Assembly: GCF_026212465.1 (NCBI RefSeq)
Contig: NC_080056.1
Coordinates: forward strand, 11,788,241-11,852,240
Direction of reading: 5' to 3'
Source of the DNA: Amaranthus tricolor
Lineage: Eukaryota; Streptophyta; Magnoliopsida; Caryophyllales; Amaranthaceae
DNA length: 64,000 nucleotides
Made by a program: the position numbers and the translations under genes. Numbering within the stretch: the first letter of the stretch is position 1; every line of letters starts with the position of its first letter. Shown here piece after piece: positions 1 through 10,600 of this stretch. The notes under the pieces were generated by a model that was given only the letters and a program-made list of their open reading frames with translations, searched no databases and had not been told where the DNA came from.

Positions 1-655
1 GGCCTGACTATGTCTGACCGCCTATTCCTGCCTGGCTCGTCTTGCAAAACTCGTAACCCCCTCTCATGGGGATCCCCTCTCAATAAACTCGGCCTAGAAC
101 TATTGCCGCTCAATAACCTTCTAAAAAAGCCTTTTCCTTTTCCCTGATTTGCAGCCATTTACTACAATTTTCATATTTTAATAAACTATTAATATAAAAT
201 TAAAATCATAAAAAAATACATTAAGTTATATTCATTGTAATTACACTTTCAATATTAATTTAATAAACATTTAAGTAAATTTAATAAACACTTACAATCA
301 TATAAATAATAAAAAACTAAAGTAATTCACACATATAAACAAATAAACAATTATTATATTAATAAATAATTAAAAAACTAAAATTTAATTAACAACTAAA
401 ATAAAATTTTATTAACAATTATTATATTAAAAATTAATTAACAACTAAATTTTAATTAATATATTATTATTATATTAAAAAATAATTAAACATTTAAATA
501 AATTATTTAAATTCAATACTAATTATTATAATATTATCATAATGTACTAATGTATTAAAATAAAATAATTTATTACAACATTTATTAAATAATAATAACT
601 TAAAAAATAAATTATTTAAACAAAAGAAATTTCAAAATTAAAAAAAAAAATACGA
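1..655. other. AT-rich intergenic DNA, no gene seen
   Basis: The first ~150 bases are of mixed composition with no convincing reading frame. From about 165 to 650 the sequence is almost only A and T, with TTAATTAA-like runs and stops in every frame. I see no gene or recognisable element. It ends at the hairpin array at 656. Confidence 0.6.
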
Positions 656-838
656 GTTGCACAAAAAGTGCGACCGAACCTAGGTGGAGTCGCACAAAAA
701 GTGTGACTGAAACTAGAGGAGTCGCACAAAAAGTGCGACTGTTCCTAGGTTCAGTCGCGCTTTTTGTGCGATTCCACCTATGTTCAGTCGCACTTTTTGT
801 GCGACTCGTCCTAGGTATAGTCGCATTTTTTGTGCAAC
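656..838. repeat. Array of six short hairpins, GTCGCAC-N5-GTGCGAC, in mirror arrangement
   Basis: Six near-identical 19-bp inverted repeats lie at 656-674, 689-707, 721-739, 754-772, 787-805 and 820-838. Each has 7-bp arms (GTCGCAC/GTGCGAC with small changes) around a 5-base loop. The first three have AAAAA loops and the last three have TTTTT loops, so the array is itself an inverted repeat centred near 746. CCTAGG palindromes sit in several spacers. Start-to-start spacing is 32-33 bp. A partial further unit follows near 905-930. It lies ~330-510 bp upstream of the kinase TATA-like box. Function is unknown; it may be a transposon end or an upstream structural element. A related array is at 43650-43740. 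Confidence 0.85.
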
Positions 839-1164
839 TCCTATTTTAATTTTTAATTACATTAAAATAGAAATTAACTCGAGCTTTTGTTAACGACTCC
901 CCCTAGGTTCAATCGCAGTTTAGCTCCGATTAATTTTATGTGTAGATTTTGTGTTTTTTGATGTGATAAAAGTTTTTGAGTTTGAAGTGTTTTATAAAAG
1001 TTTTAAAATTTTTAAGTCCAAAGGCATTTTCGTTATTTTATTAAATTAATTTAAAATAGAGATAGCGATAAAATGAAAAAAGATGGCGAAAAATAAAAAT
1101 TGGGTAAAAAAAAGGCCGAAACGTAGTTTAAACTTCGTTAAGGAAGAAAGAGTGGGTCCAACGC

Positions 1165-1171
1165 TATAAAT
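1165..1171 (+). promoter_or_regulatory. TATA-like box of the PI4K-gamma gene
   Basis: TATAAAT lies about 30 bp before the probable transcription start near 1195. A CT-rich leader typical of plant 5'UTRs follows (1195-1290). Position and composition support it; the start site itself is inferred. Confidence 0.5.
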
Positions 1172-1194
1172 ATCTCCTACATCATCATTTCCTT

Positions 1195-2483
1195 CCTGTT
1201 CGTCGGAGCTTTTGCAATTTTTCTATATTCTCATTTGTACGTCTTTCTCCATTTTTCTCTCTCCAAAGATTTCTTCAACGGAAAAAAGAAATTAAGGTTT
1301 AAAGAGAGAAAATTAATCAATCTCAAAAGAAAAAGTATCGCATTATTCAAAGAATATCACTGATCTTTTTTGATGATCCTCATTTCACTGTAATTTCTTC
1401 TGAAGATTTTGGCTTTGAGCCCCATTTTGCTATCATCTTTTCTTTTTGTAAGTACTTTTAATCTTCCTTCAAATTAGTTTTTTCTGTTTAAATTCATTGC
1501 ATTTGAATTTGATTTTTTTTTGCCTATTGTGTGATTTCAAAATTTGAATTTGAGTGTTGCGGTAAGTATTAAAGAATATTAGTTATCTCTGAACGATTGT
1601 AAAATGAAGATTAAGTGAATGTTAGCGCTAATTTAGTTGCAATATCTTGAAAAGTGGGAGTATTTCTTTTGATACAAACAGTGAATTTAATGTAGTTTAG
1701 CTTTCTTGAATTGAAAATTGACGATTAGAAATTTAGAAATGAAATTTGTTGTAATTAATGTAATGTTAATTTGTTTGCATTTAGGAAGAAACAAAATTGG
1801 TACATTCTCAGTCTTTTCTTGTTTAGAATTTCTTTAATTTGTTTTTTAAAAATGCTTGATTTCTCTGTTGATTCTTGTAAACAATTGTAATTTTGGCAAT
1901 GTGAATCAATTTAGCTGTGAGGAAATGAATCATGCCTTGATGTTTTAGCATGTGTTAAACTAGGTGATTTTGGTTGACATTTTGAATTAAATAAAGAATG
2001 GAACTATTATCTGCAAAAGTGAAAATATTAGTCTGTATGATAATTCAAGCATAGAAGAAAAGTATGTCTGAGGTTTAATCATGTTTTCATGAACAGTATA
2101 TGAGTTGTCCTATTAAGGTAAATGCTGCATTGGATTATGAGTTTTAATCTGTTTAGTTGTTTCTAGGTAAGCAACAAGTTACTCCATTTTTGGTTGTCCT
2201 TTTTGTTGTGATGAATGGTTCATTTCTAAGTGTAGTTGTTACTGCTATCTACATAATGTTTTTGAAATAATACGTAGAAAAATTTATGCTTTGAGGTTTC
2301 AGTAGTTTTAAAAAATGTGAATTTGTAGGACATTTTATACGTGGACAGATTAAGATAAGATATTCAAGTGTTATACTTGTTTTGGATGTTAAGAAATGCT
2401 AAAGTTGTCAGTGGGTTAAAGAATAAGAAAATGTTTTTCTTGTGGGATGTAGGGTTGAAGAATTTTGATCAATTTAGTGGAGA
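1195..2483 (+). other. 5'UTR of the PI4K-gamma gene with a ~1-kb leader intron
   Basis: A pyrimidine-rich leader runs from about 1195 to 1447. A consensus donor GTAAGT is at 1448-1453 and the best acceptor AG is at 2451-2452, 31 bp before the ATG at 2484. The intervening ~1005 bp is T-rich and full of stops, as plant leader introns are. The donor is convincing; the acceptor choice is an inference from position and the upstream T-run. Confidence 0.6.
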
Positions 2484-4933
2484 ATGTCTATGGCGAGTGT
2501 TGCTCTTAGTCCAGTTCAAAAAGATTCCTTAACCATCCCCAGCTTTTTGTCGGGTCAAGATGGCTATTTGACTGATGAATCGATCCTTATATACCTGACT
2601 GTGGGTGGATCTGTTATTCCAATCCGTGTGTTGGAGTCTGATTCAGTTGCTTCTGTGAAACTTAGAATTCAGAATCACAATGGCTTCTTTGTGAAGAATC
2701 AGAAGCTGGTTTTTGATGGAAGAGCTCTGGCTCGAAATGATTCACGAGTTCGGGATTATGGGGTGGCTAATGGAAATGTCTTGCACTTGGTCCTGCGTCT
2801 TTCGAATGTTCAAGCTATTACCGTTCAGACTGTATGTGGGAAAGAGTTTGAGTTCCACGTTGAGAGGAACAGAAATGTTGAGTATTTGAAGCAGCAGATT
2901 GCTGAAAAGGCTAATGGTCTTTTTGATCTCAAAGAGCAAGAATTGGTTTGTGATGGTGAGGAGCTTCAGGATCAGCATCAGATCCAGGAGTATTGTAAGA
3001 ACAATGATGCTGTAATTCACCTGCTAGTTCAAAAATCTGCCAAAGTGAGAGCTAAACCTGTTGAGAAGGACTTTGAAGTTCTGATTGTGGCTTCTGATTC
3101 AAAAGAGCAAGGAGCTCATAGAGTTATCACAGCTGGGGGTAAATGGGGGACACAGCCTGTTTGCCCTCTGGATTCTTTTAAAAAACAGTTTTGTAGAGAT
3201 AAAATATTAGAACAGCTGATCACTAATCCTAAAATTGAGGTTCCTTTAGTGATTAGGCAGTTGATTAGCTCTACTTTTTGTGGGTTGGATAAGGGAAACT
3301 GCCCAGTTAGGTCTTCTGAGGGCTGTGGAGGAGCATATTTCATGCTTGATCCAACTGGTCAAGAATACATCTCGGTTTTTAAACCAATTGATGAGGAGCC
3401 AATGGCTGTGAACAACCCTAAAGGGCTACCTGAGTCTACAAATGGAGAGGGACTGAAAAAAGGTACTCAAGTGGGTGGAGGGGCTCTTCGCGAAGTTGCA
3501 GCATATATTTTGGATCATCCGAGGGCAAGTCCTCGTTCTCTCTACCATTCTGAGGTTGGATTTGCTGGCATTCCACCTACAGCTTTGGTGAAGTGTTTAC
3601 ACGAGGGATTTAATTATCCTAATGGATATGAGGGCTCTCTGAAGAATGTTAAGGTAGGTTCTTTGCAGATGTATATGAAGAATTCTGGGAGTTGTGAGGA
3701 CATGGGTCCTAGTGCTTTTCCTGTTGAAGAGGTGCACAAGATCTCTGTTCTAGATATTAGACTAGCTAATGCTGATAGGCATGCTGGAAATATTCTGGTA
3801 TCTCGTGATCATGAAGGAAAAATTGTGCTTATTCCAATTGATCATGGGTACTGTTTGCCCACCAAGGTAAAGTCCTTTCTCTCTTTCATTATAGCATGCT
3901 TGTATATCCTATCTAACTAGAATTATTCAAGAACACGTTATAAGTAACTTATTGCTTGTTGCTCCTAGTTAGTTATAATGTTTTAAGGTTTGATAATTTG
4001 CTCACTATGATCTAACTTTGTTGTGTATAAGACCAATTTTCAGTAGATACATAACAATTGCCCTTTTTCGTTTAAAATTAGATAAAGCTTTGCCCATATA
4101 TATGTAACGCCTTGTTTAAATCAGATGCAAAATTTAACTTAGTGTGGTCACCTCTTGTGATTTCTTGATTAAATAACTGAAGCATAGTTAAATGTAATCA
4201 TTAATCACTATTTACCAATTATCTTCTCCAGTTTGTTCATCCTTTGTATGAGGAGAAATATAGACCATCTAGTTAGAATCATCTCAAAGTGTAAATTTCA
4301 AATACCAAGTTTTGTATAACTGAAAAGTATAGACTCAAAATAGTGTATTAAACTGTGTGGCAACAAAGAGTGTAACAACTAAAAACCGAGAATCCGAGAT
4401 AATAGTTAAGTGCTTGTAAACAGTTTTGATATGCCACTTGCCCATCCTTTCCTCAACAGTTCTAGACATCTAAAGCCCACTAGATAATATTTACTAGTTT
4501 ATCTTACTTTGTGTTATATTAAATTTTTATGTAGTTTGAAGATTGTACATTTGATTGGCTCTACTGGCCGCAAGCTCGTCAGCAATACTCCTCTGAAACC
4601 ATTAAATACATAGAATCCCTTGATGCTGAAGAAGATATCAAATTGCTAAAACTTCATGGATGGTACATGCCCCCCGAGTGCGCTCGAGTCTTCCGTATAT
4701 CCACCATGCTTCTTAAGAAAGGAGCTGCAAGAAGGTTGACTCCATTTTCCATTGGTAGCATTATGTGTAGGGAAACCTTGAAGAAGGAATCTGTGATTGA
4801 GCAGATCATTCTCGAAGCTGAGGAAGCTTTGCTCCCACATTCAAGCGAAACTGCATTTCTTGAGACTGTCTCTTCAATCATGGATCGCAGGCTTGATGAG
4901 CTCACTTCAGAAGCCATGACTGTGGATATGTGA
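2484..4933 (+). CDS. PI4KG4: Phosphatidylinositol 4-kinase gamma (type II PI4K, ubiquitin-like domain kinase)
   Basis: Two coding exons, 2484-3866 and 4535-4933, are joined in phase 0 by a GT-AG intron (donor AAG/GTAAAG, acceptor ATGTAG), giving 593 residues with TGA at 4931. Two ubiquitin-like domains lie at about residues 34-106 and 112-183. The PI3/4-kinase-like catalytic domain follows: a nucleotide-binding segment around K300 (ISVFKP), the catalytic loop LANADRHAGNIL with D431, and the metal-binding IDHGYC with D453. Plant PI4K-gamma proteins belong to the type II PI4K family; several act as protein kinases on ubiquitin-pathway partners, and lipid kinase activity is not clear for all members. 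N-terminus and domain order match the Arabidopsis gamma4 group most closely, so the symbol is a family-level assignment. Reading frame, motifs and splice sites are intact. Without splicing the first exon would read into intron codons and stop at 3920. Single-copy appearance and unbroken frame suggest a functional host gene. Confidence 0.93.
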
Positions 4934-5205
4934 ACAACTTTAGATTTAGAAAACCTTGGCTCTCTATCCTATATTTGATGGCAGCAGAGTCTGTATGTTA
5001 ATGTAACTGTGTGTAGAGTGATGAAACTTGCAAAGCTACTATCTTCGTGTTCCTCTTGTTTGTACCGTTAGGATCTCAGGGTCTTTCGAGAAATTCCAGC
5101 CTTTCTGGCTTGAGAATCTCTGAAGTGTGAGGACAATGTGTAATGTTGTGGAATGCAAATATAAGTGAAATCAATAACGTTGTGAAAGGAAAATCTTTTG
5201 TTGTC
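4934..5205 (+). other. 3'UTR and probable polyadenylation region of the PI4K-gamma gene
   Basis: Sequence after the TGA is of UTR composition. TGTAATGTTGTG-like far-upstream elements lie at 5140-5155 and an AATCAATAA-type near-upstream signal lies near 5170-5178, so cleavage is probably around 5190-5205. Inferred from plant poly(A) signal layout only. Confidence 0.4.
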
Positions 5206-7691
5206 TCTTGCATTTTTTTCGATATTCATCTGTTGGACTATTCTCGCCCAAAGGCCAATGCTTTTTGAATGGGGCAGCTTAGGATTGGAACAGAATACCT
5301 TCTTAACAGGTTGAGTTAGATTGAATTATGTAAATTTATAACTGTCAAGTTAGATCAAATACCCATTTGATCCGACTGTTTCTTAATTCTTTATTTGTAT
5401 GCCTTGTGTAGGTTGACATTTCTATTTTGGTTTGTTCATTTATACTTTGCAATATTATGTTTGAGATATTCTAGACGATAGCAACATACTTTTATGAAAT
5501 GCATATGTAAATGATAGCAAATTTTAAAATAAATTCCACAGAATAATATTGTAATGTTGTACTTAAAGTTATAGTAATATTAATGGGCTAAAAACGTTTA
5601 ATTGGCATAAAAGTTGTGAAATATCTTTTTAATTTTCTTTTATTTTAAAATTTTTTAATTATTTAATTTTGTATCTACCTTTTTTTTAATGCAAAATGAC
5701 TTGTTGTATAGATAAGAAGGTTATGTTGGTGCATTTTTAGCAAGCACCCCTTAAAGTTGAAATTATTCTTGTTTAATCAAAAGTTGAGATTATTGTAGGA
5801 AAATCAACAACAGTTTGGATTATTATGAGTAATTGTACCTATTCTATAGTGTTTTTGATTATTTTAAGTATCTGACTTGTAACTTTGTATCTCCATAAAT
5901 TCTTGTGAGAGATGGTCTCTAATTGGACCATCTCTAATTGGGCTGACCCAAAAAGGAAAAATAAAATAAGTTTCTCAGCATGCATTAAGAATACAACAAA
6001 TCTCCCGTGAGACGGCTGCATACGTGCGACCACTCAAGGTCCAGCACATAATTTTAAAGTTGCCATTTTAAACCTTGATTTGGACATTTTAGACCTTGAA
6101 ATAGGCATTCTAAGTCTTGCATTTGCCAAACTTTAAACCATTGGAATAGACATTCTAAGACTTGAAATTGATATTTTACAGTTGGTGTAGGTAAGTAAAA
6201 TATAAAATTAAGGGTTGGAGTAGGGGGTTTTAAGAATTCAAAGTGGCATTTTAAATGGTGGAATGGGTGTGTTTAAGGGTTGAACTCGATAGCTAATAAA
6301 TTTAAATTAAGCCTTTGGAGAGGGAAGATTGAGGTTTGGAGTAGGGTTTTAAGTGTTAGATTTGACTTTTTAAGTCTTAAAATGGGTCTTTTAAGGCTTA
6401 AATTCGGCAAGTATAAAATGTTTTTGGTCGTACGCGTGAGGCGGCCACATACAAGTTTTTGTGTTAAGAATATTATTAGTAGGTATTTAGAATATTGTAA
6501 GTACTTAAGTACTTACTCGGTGGACATCAAGTATAATGTAAGTAGGCATTAAAGATATTATAAGTAGACATTAAGGATATGGTAAGTAGGCTAGTAGGCT
6601 AGATTTGTTGGTAGGCATCAAGAATATTATAAGTAGGCATTTTAAGAATTTAGTGGGCGTTAAGTATGTTATAAGTAGGCATTAAGAATAACGTAAGTAA
6701 GCGTAAGGATAATATAAGTAGAAATTAAGTATACAGTAAGTGGATATTAAGGGTTAATGAGTTGAACCTGAGAGACGTATTTCAAAGAGACATCTCAAGA
6801 GACCAGCTCTTGTATGTCCATCATCTTAACTCTTAATGGGCTGACAATTAAGTGGTATACGACTATTAGGTTAACATTGGGAAAAATGAATAACATGAGC
6901 TTTTTTTTAAAAAAAAAAAAACTCAAAATGAGCTTCCAAAGATTTTATATCCGAAAATTAGCGTCTCCGTATCAGAGTTTAAGGTCAGAATTTGTTCGTT
7001 AATACTAACAGCGAACAGAAAAAAACTTTATTATGACTTTGTTCGCTATTACTAACAGGAAACAAAAGGAAGAGTAAAATCATAAATTCAAAAGAAAAAA
7101 TATAAAAAAAAACAATTGTTTGTTCGATGTTCATAACAACGACCACGCAATTTATTTTTAAAAATTATTGTTTACAATTGTTTCAATCATGATAGCTCTA
7201 TTGTTTCAATCATGATAGCTCTAAATTGTGCTAAATAGTCCAACTAAATTAATATAGAGTTTCACTTTTGTATTTAAAATATCCACTTTTATTAATTTTT
7301 TAATATTTAACATGCTAGTTTAGATGTTAAAATTGATACTTTGAATATTAAAACACCAACTTTACGTGTTTAAAGAGTCAATTTAAACTCGTCTTACCAT
7401 AAGACGTCTGATACATGAGTTGCTCAATTTATATAATTGGTAAAAAGCCTTAAAAATTTGAAGACAAGAATTTATTAGATCCATAGTGGAATAATATGTT
7501 GATTACACATGTCCAATTTCATGGTTAAAGTTATTATTGTTTACAATTAGCAAAACAATTATAGACTTTAGGTACAAGGAAATCATAATAATATATTATA
7601 TGATTTTACCTATTGACCTTATACACTTAGTACACAGTCAAACTCAAGTTTTTACTTTTTTTGACATATTACACATTGTTAACCTTATTAA
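5206..7691. other. Intergenic DNA between the convergent PI4K and pectinesterase genes
   Basis: No supported gene. It contains degenerate foldback-like sequence around 5740-5840 (GATTATT / AAAGTTGA motifs also seen in the foldback elements at 13525 and 15301), a palindromic block near 5908-5935, and the degenerate minisatellite at 6470-6755. Short frames here lack codon structure. The pectinesterase polyadenylation region must lie in 7500-7690 on the - strand; an AATAAG-like signal sits just after its stop. Confidence 0.6.
6470..6755. repeat. Degenerate minisatellite, ~22-30 bp unit TATAAGTAGGCATTAAG
   Basis: At least eight imperfect units built on AAGTAGGCATTAAGAATAT are strung together, with drift in length and sequence. 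A related phrase (GGCATTCTAAG, GACATTTTAGACC) recurs at 6060-6170, so the repeat may once have been longer. No coding sense is preserved. Confidence 0.7.
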
Positions 7692-10600
7692 TTACTCTGA
7701 TAATCCAGATTGGTATGAAACTCCAGTTGCAGTTATCCAATCTTGGCCAATTATAAATTGGGCCACAGTAAATTTCATTGCCTCTCCTTTGGACATATTC
7801 ACATGCAAACCGGGCCATTTGGCCCGTTGTGATATGCTGGCCCGTGGCCCAATATTGCCATACTCACCATAGTATAATTTATCTACTGGAGATGTTGCAT
7901 TCCATTCTAACCATCCTCTAGGATCAATGTGATCCCCCAAGTAAGTTTCCATGTATACAACTCTTGAAAATATTTTCCATGGTCTACCCAAAAATGTTGG
8001 GTAACTAGATTTTGATGCCTCGAGGTCATTGGTTGCTCGCGCTTGGCAAGCATGGATTGACATGCCGGTATTTTGGTTTGGGTCCTTGCGATTTTGAGCT
8101 GTGATAGTTACCTTTTGTTGGATATTTGGTTTACGTGCCCACATAGTGCAGTTTTGGAATACAACAGCTGCATTGCCAAAGATAAAATCAACAGTTCCGT
8201 AAATATCACATTCTCGATAAAATTGTCGTTGGGAGTGAACATAAAGTGTGTCTTGGTATCCTTTTATCTCACAACGGTAGATCACAGCGTGGTCTGCACC
8301 AACACGAAGTGCTACTGCTTGGTGGTTACTTGGACCCGCCTCATTTACAAAAGTAATATCTCGAACTACAAATCCAGCGCCAGTGGCAGCTACAATACAA
8401 AAGTATGACTAATTTTGGTTAGTTATTTTAATTACTAAAATGATTATTAGAATATTTATTGAAAATATTTACATTATGTTTGAATAGAGAGAAATTGAGG
8501 GAAAAGAAAGGGATGGATTTGAAAGGATGGAGGATCCATTATTTGGATTACAAAAATAAAGGGGAGGAAAATGATTTGGAGGGAAAACATAAACAAACTT
8601 TGTTAAGAATATATGATCTGATCTCATAAAGTGGAAAGATTTGGAAAGAAAACACTTATTTTCCTTCCTTTTCTCTTCTCTTCTTTTCTAAACAAATAGG
8701 GTGCACTCCGATCTCCTCTACCCCTCCGGCCCTTACCCTTTCTTTCTTTCCCCTCCCCTTCCTTTATTTCCCTTCTAATTTTCTATCCAAACATAATATT
8801 ATACGCTTTATTACATTTTCAACTTTAGTGATAAATATAGCCATTAAACAACACAGTAAACAAATCTTCGATCAAATTCAACTTTACGAAAAAGTGCAAA
8901 ATGCATGTCATAATTCATGAATATGATTACAGATTGGCAAAAAATGCAATAGACTAGTTTTGTTCTAAGTTAGGAAATGGATTTTGGCAACTTAAACAAG
9001 AAGGAAAACAGGTGACCTACTTATAAGTCCAAATAAGTTTCACAATTTAAACTAATTGGTCGTAGTAAAAGTTATTCTTCAAGTTTATAAAGTGATATAC
9101 ATTCTTTTCATTCAACATACATGTGGGCGACATGGGCACTTAATTATCCCCCTCACTTGTAAGTGACATAAGAATTTTTAGCTCACTAGATTGGTTACTA
9201 GATTGCCCTCAATTTAATTAAGTTTCCTTGAAATCAGAGACATATAACGAATATGAATATAAACAAACAAACGAACATTAAAAGCTTACCGAATGCAGCA
9301 GTGTGAAAAGTAGTAATTTGATCATGAGCCACACTTTTTTTACCCGTAATTACAGTTCGACCTTTGCCTTCGCCTAAAAACCACAAATTAGTTTTCTTTC
9401 GTCCAACTTTCAGATTATCTTCTTCATATCTGTGATATGTTAAATATGATTAATCACCAAAATAATAGATTTTAAACTTATAATCTTTAAAACGAACATT
9501 TGTTTGTCGTATTTTTAAAAAAATCATTCTAACTGCGTTAATTTTTATGATAGTTGATGGGATCAAGGTCATATATGTATTTTACATAGATTATTTCAAA
9601 ACTATTTTAAGCTATTAGCTTGACCACTTATTTAATTATATTCAACCAAACTAGCAACGCTTTATCCCCAGAATAGTTATCTTTATATATTATAGGTGAC
9701 TTTATTTGACCAAACATTTTTTAAGTTAAGTTCATCACGAGTTAAGACTTAATTAAATTGATTAATTGAGTTTGTTTATACGACATAAAAGTAGAGAAGA
9801 ATGCAATGCTGATTTGGTTATATGAAAATCATACACATCCAAATGCAATCATTAGAAGGTGAGACTCGGAAGGGCAAAGTATGCGCACAATAGGCCGAGA
9901 ACAAGTGTAGCAAAGATTAGAGGATCATGTAGAAACAAAAGGGCATGTGGAAGAAGCAATTAAAAAGCGACCTTAATCAGTGCTCGAATGAGAATCAGAG
10001 CACCTCAAATGAGTGCAGCCCACGAGTTTTCACTCTCGCCTCATTAGCGATTTGTTGCCTACCTAAAATTGCGCTGTAAATACACAACCCTTAGCTCATT
10101 TGTTTAGTAAGCCAAAATATTATTAAGACTGCGTTTGAAGGGAAGGAAATATAGGAAAAGGAATGAGAGGAATTGCAGGGATGAGAGATCCTTTGTTTAG
10201 ATAATAAAATGGAAGGAAAGGGATTTGCAAGGATGAAGAATCCCTTGATTAGACAACAAAATAGAAGAAAAGGAATTTGAAGGTATTTAATCGTTATTTT
10301 TTGTTAAGGTATCAATCTTTTTAAAATTGAAAAGATTTGAAGGGAAAACTCATACTTTCCTTTCTTTCCCTCTTAAATAAACAAGAGTTTATTTCCGTTT
10401 TTATTTCTCTTTCCTTCCATTTTCATCCCCTTCCTTTCCTTTATTTTCTCTTCTAAATTACTATCTAAACATAATGTAAAATTATCCTCCTCCCTCAGGG
10501 GCGAAGCCCGGATTTGAAATTAGGGGGGCCAAATAGTCAATACACTAGCAAAGTATTTACTATATATTAAAACCGGTTAAATTATGATTTTTTTTAAATA

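Noticed and set aside
656..838. CRISPR-like array
   Set aside because: Regular spacing and palindromic units resemble CRISPR repeats, but the spacers are not unique, loops change from A5 to T5 in mirror order, and the DNA is plant nuclear.
5905..6850. Single large transposon with GAGATGGTCTC-type ends
   Set aside because: Ends are only loosely complementary and no target duplication was found.
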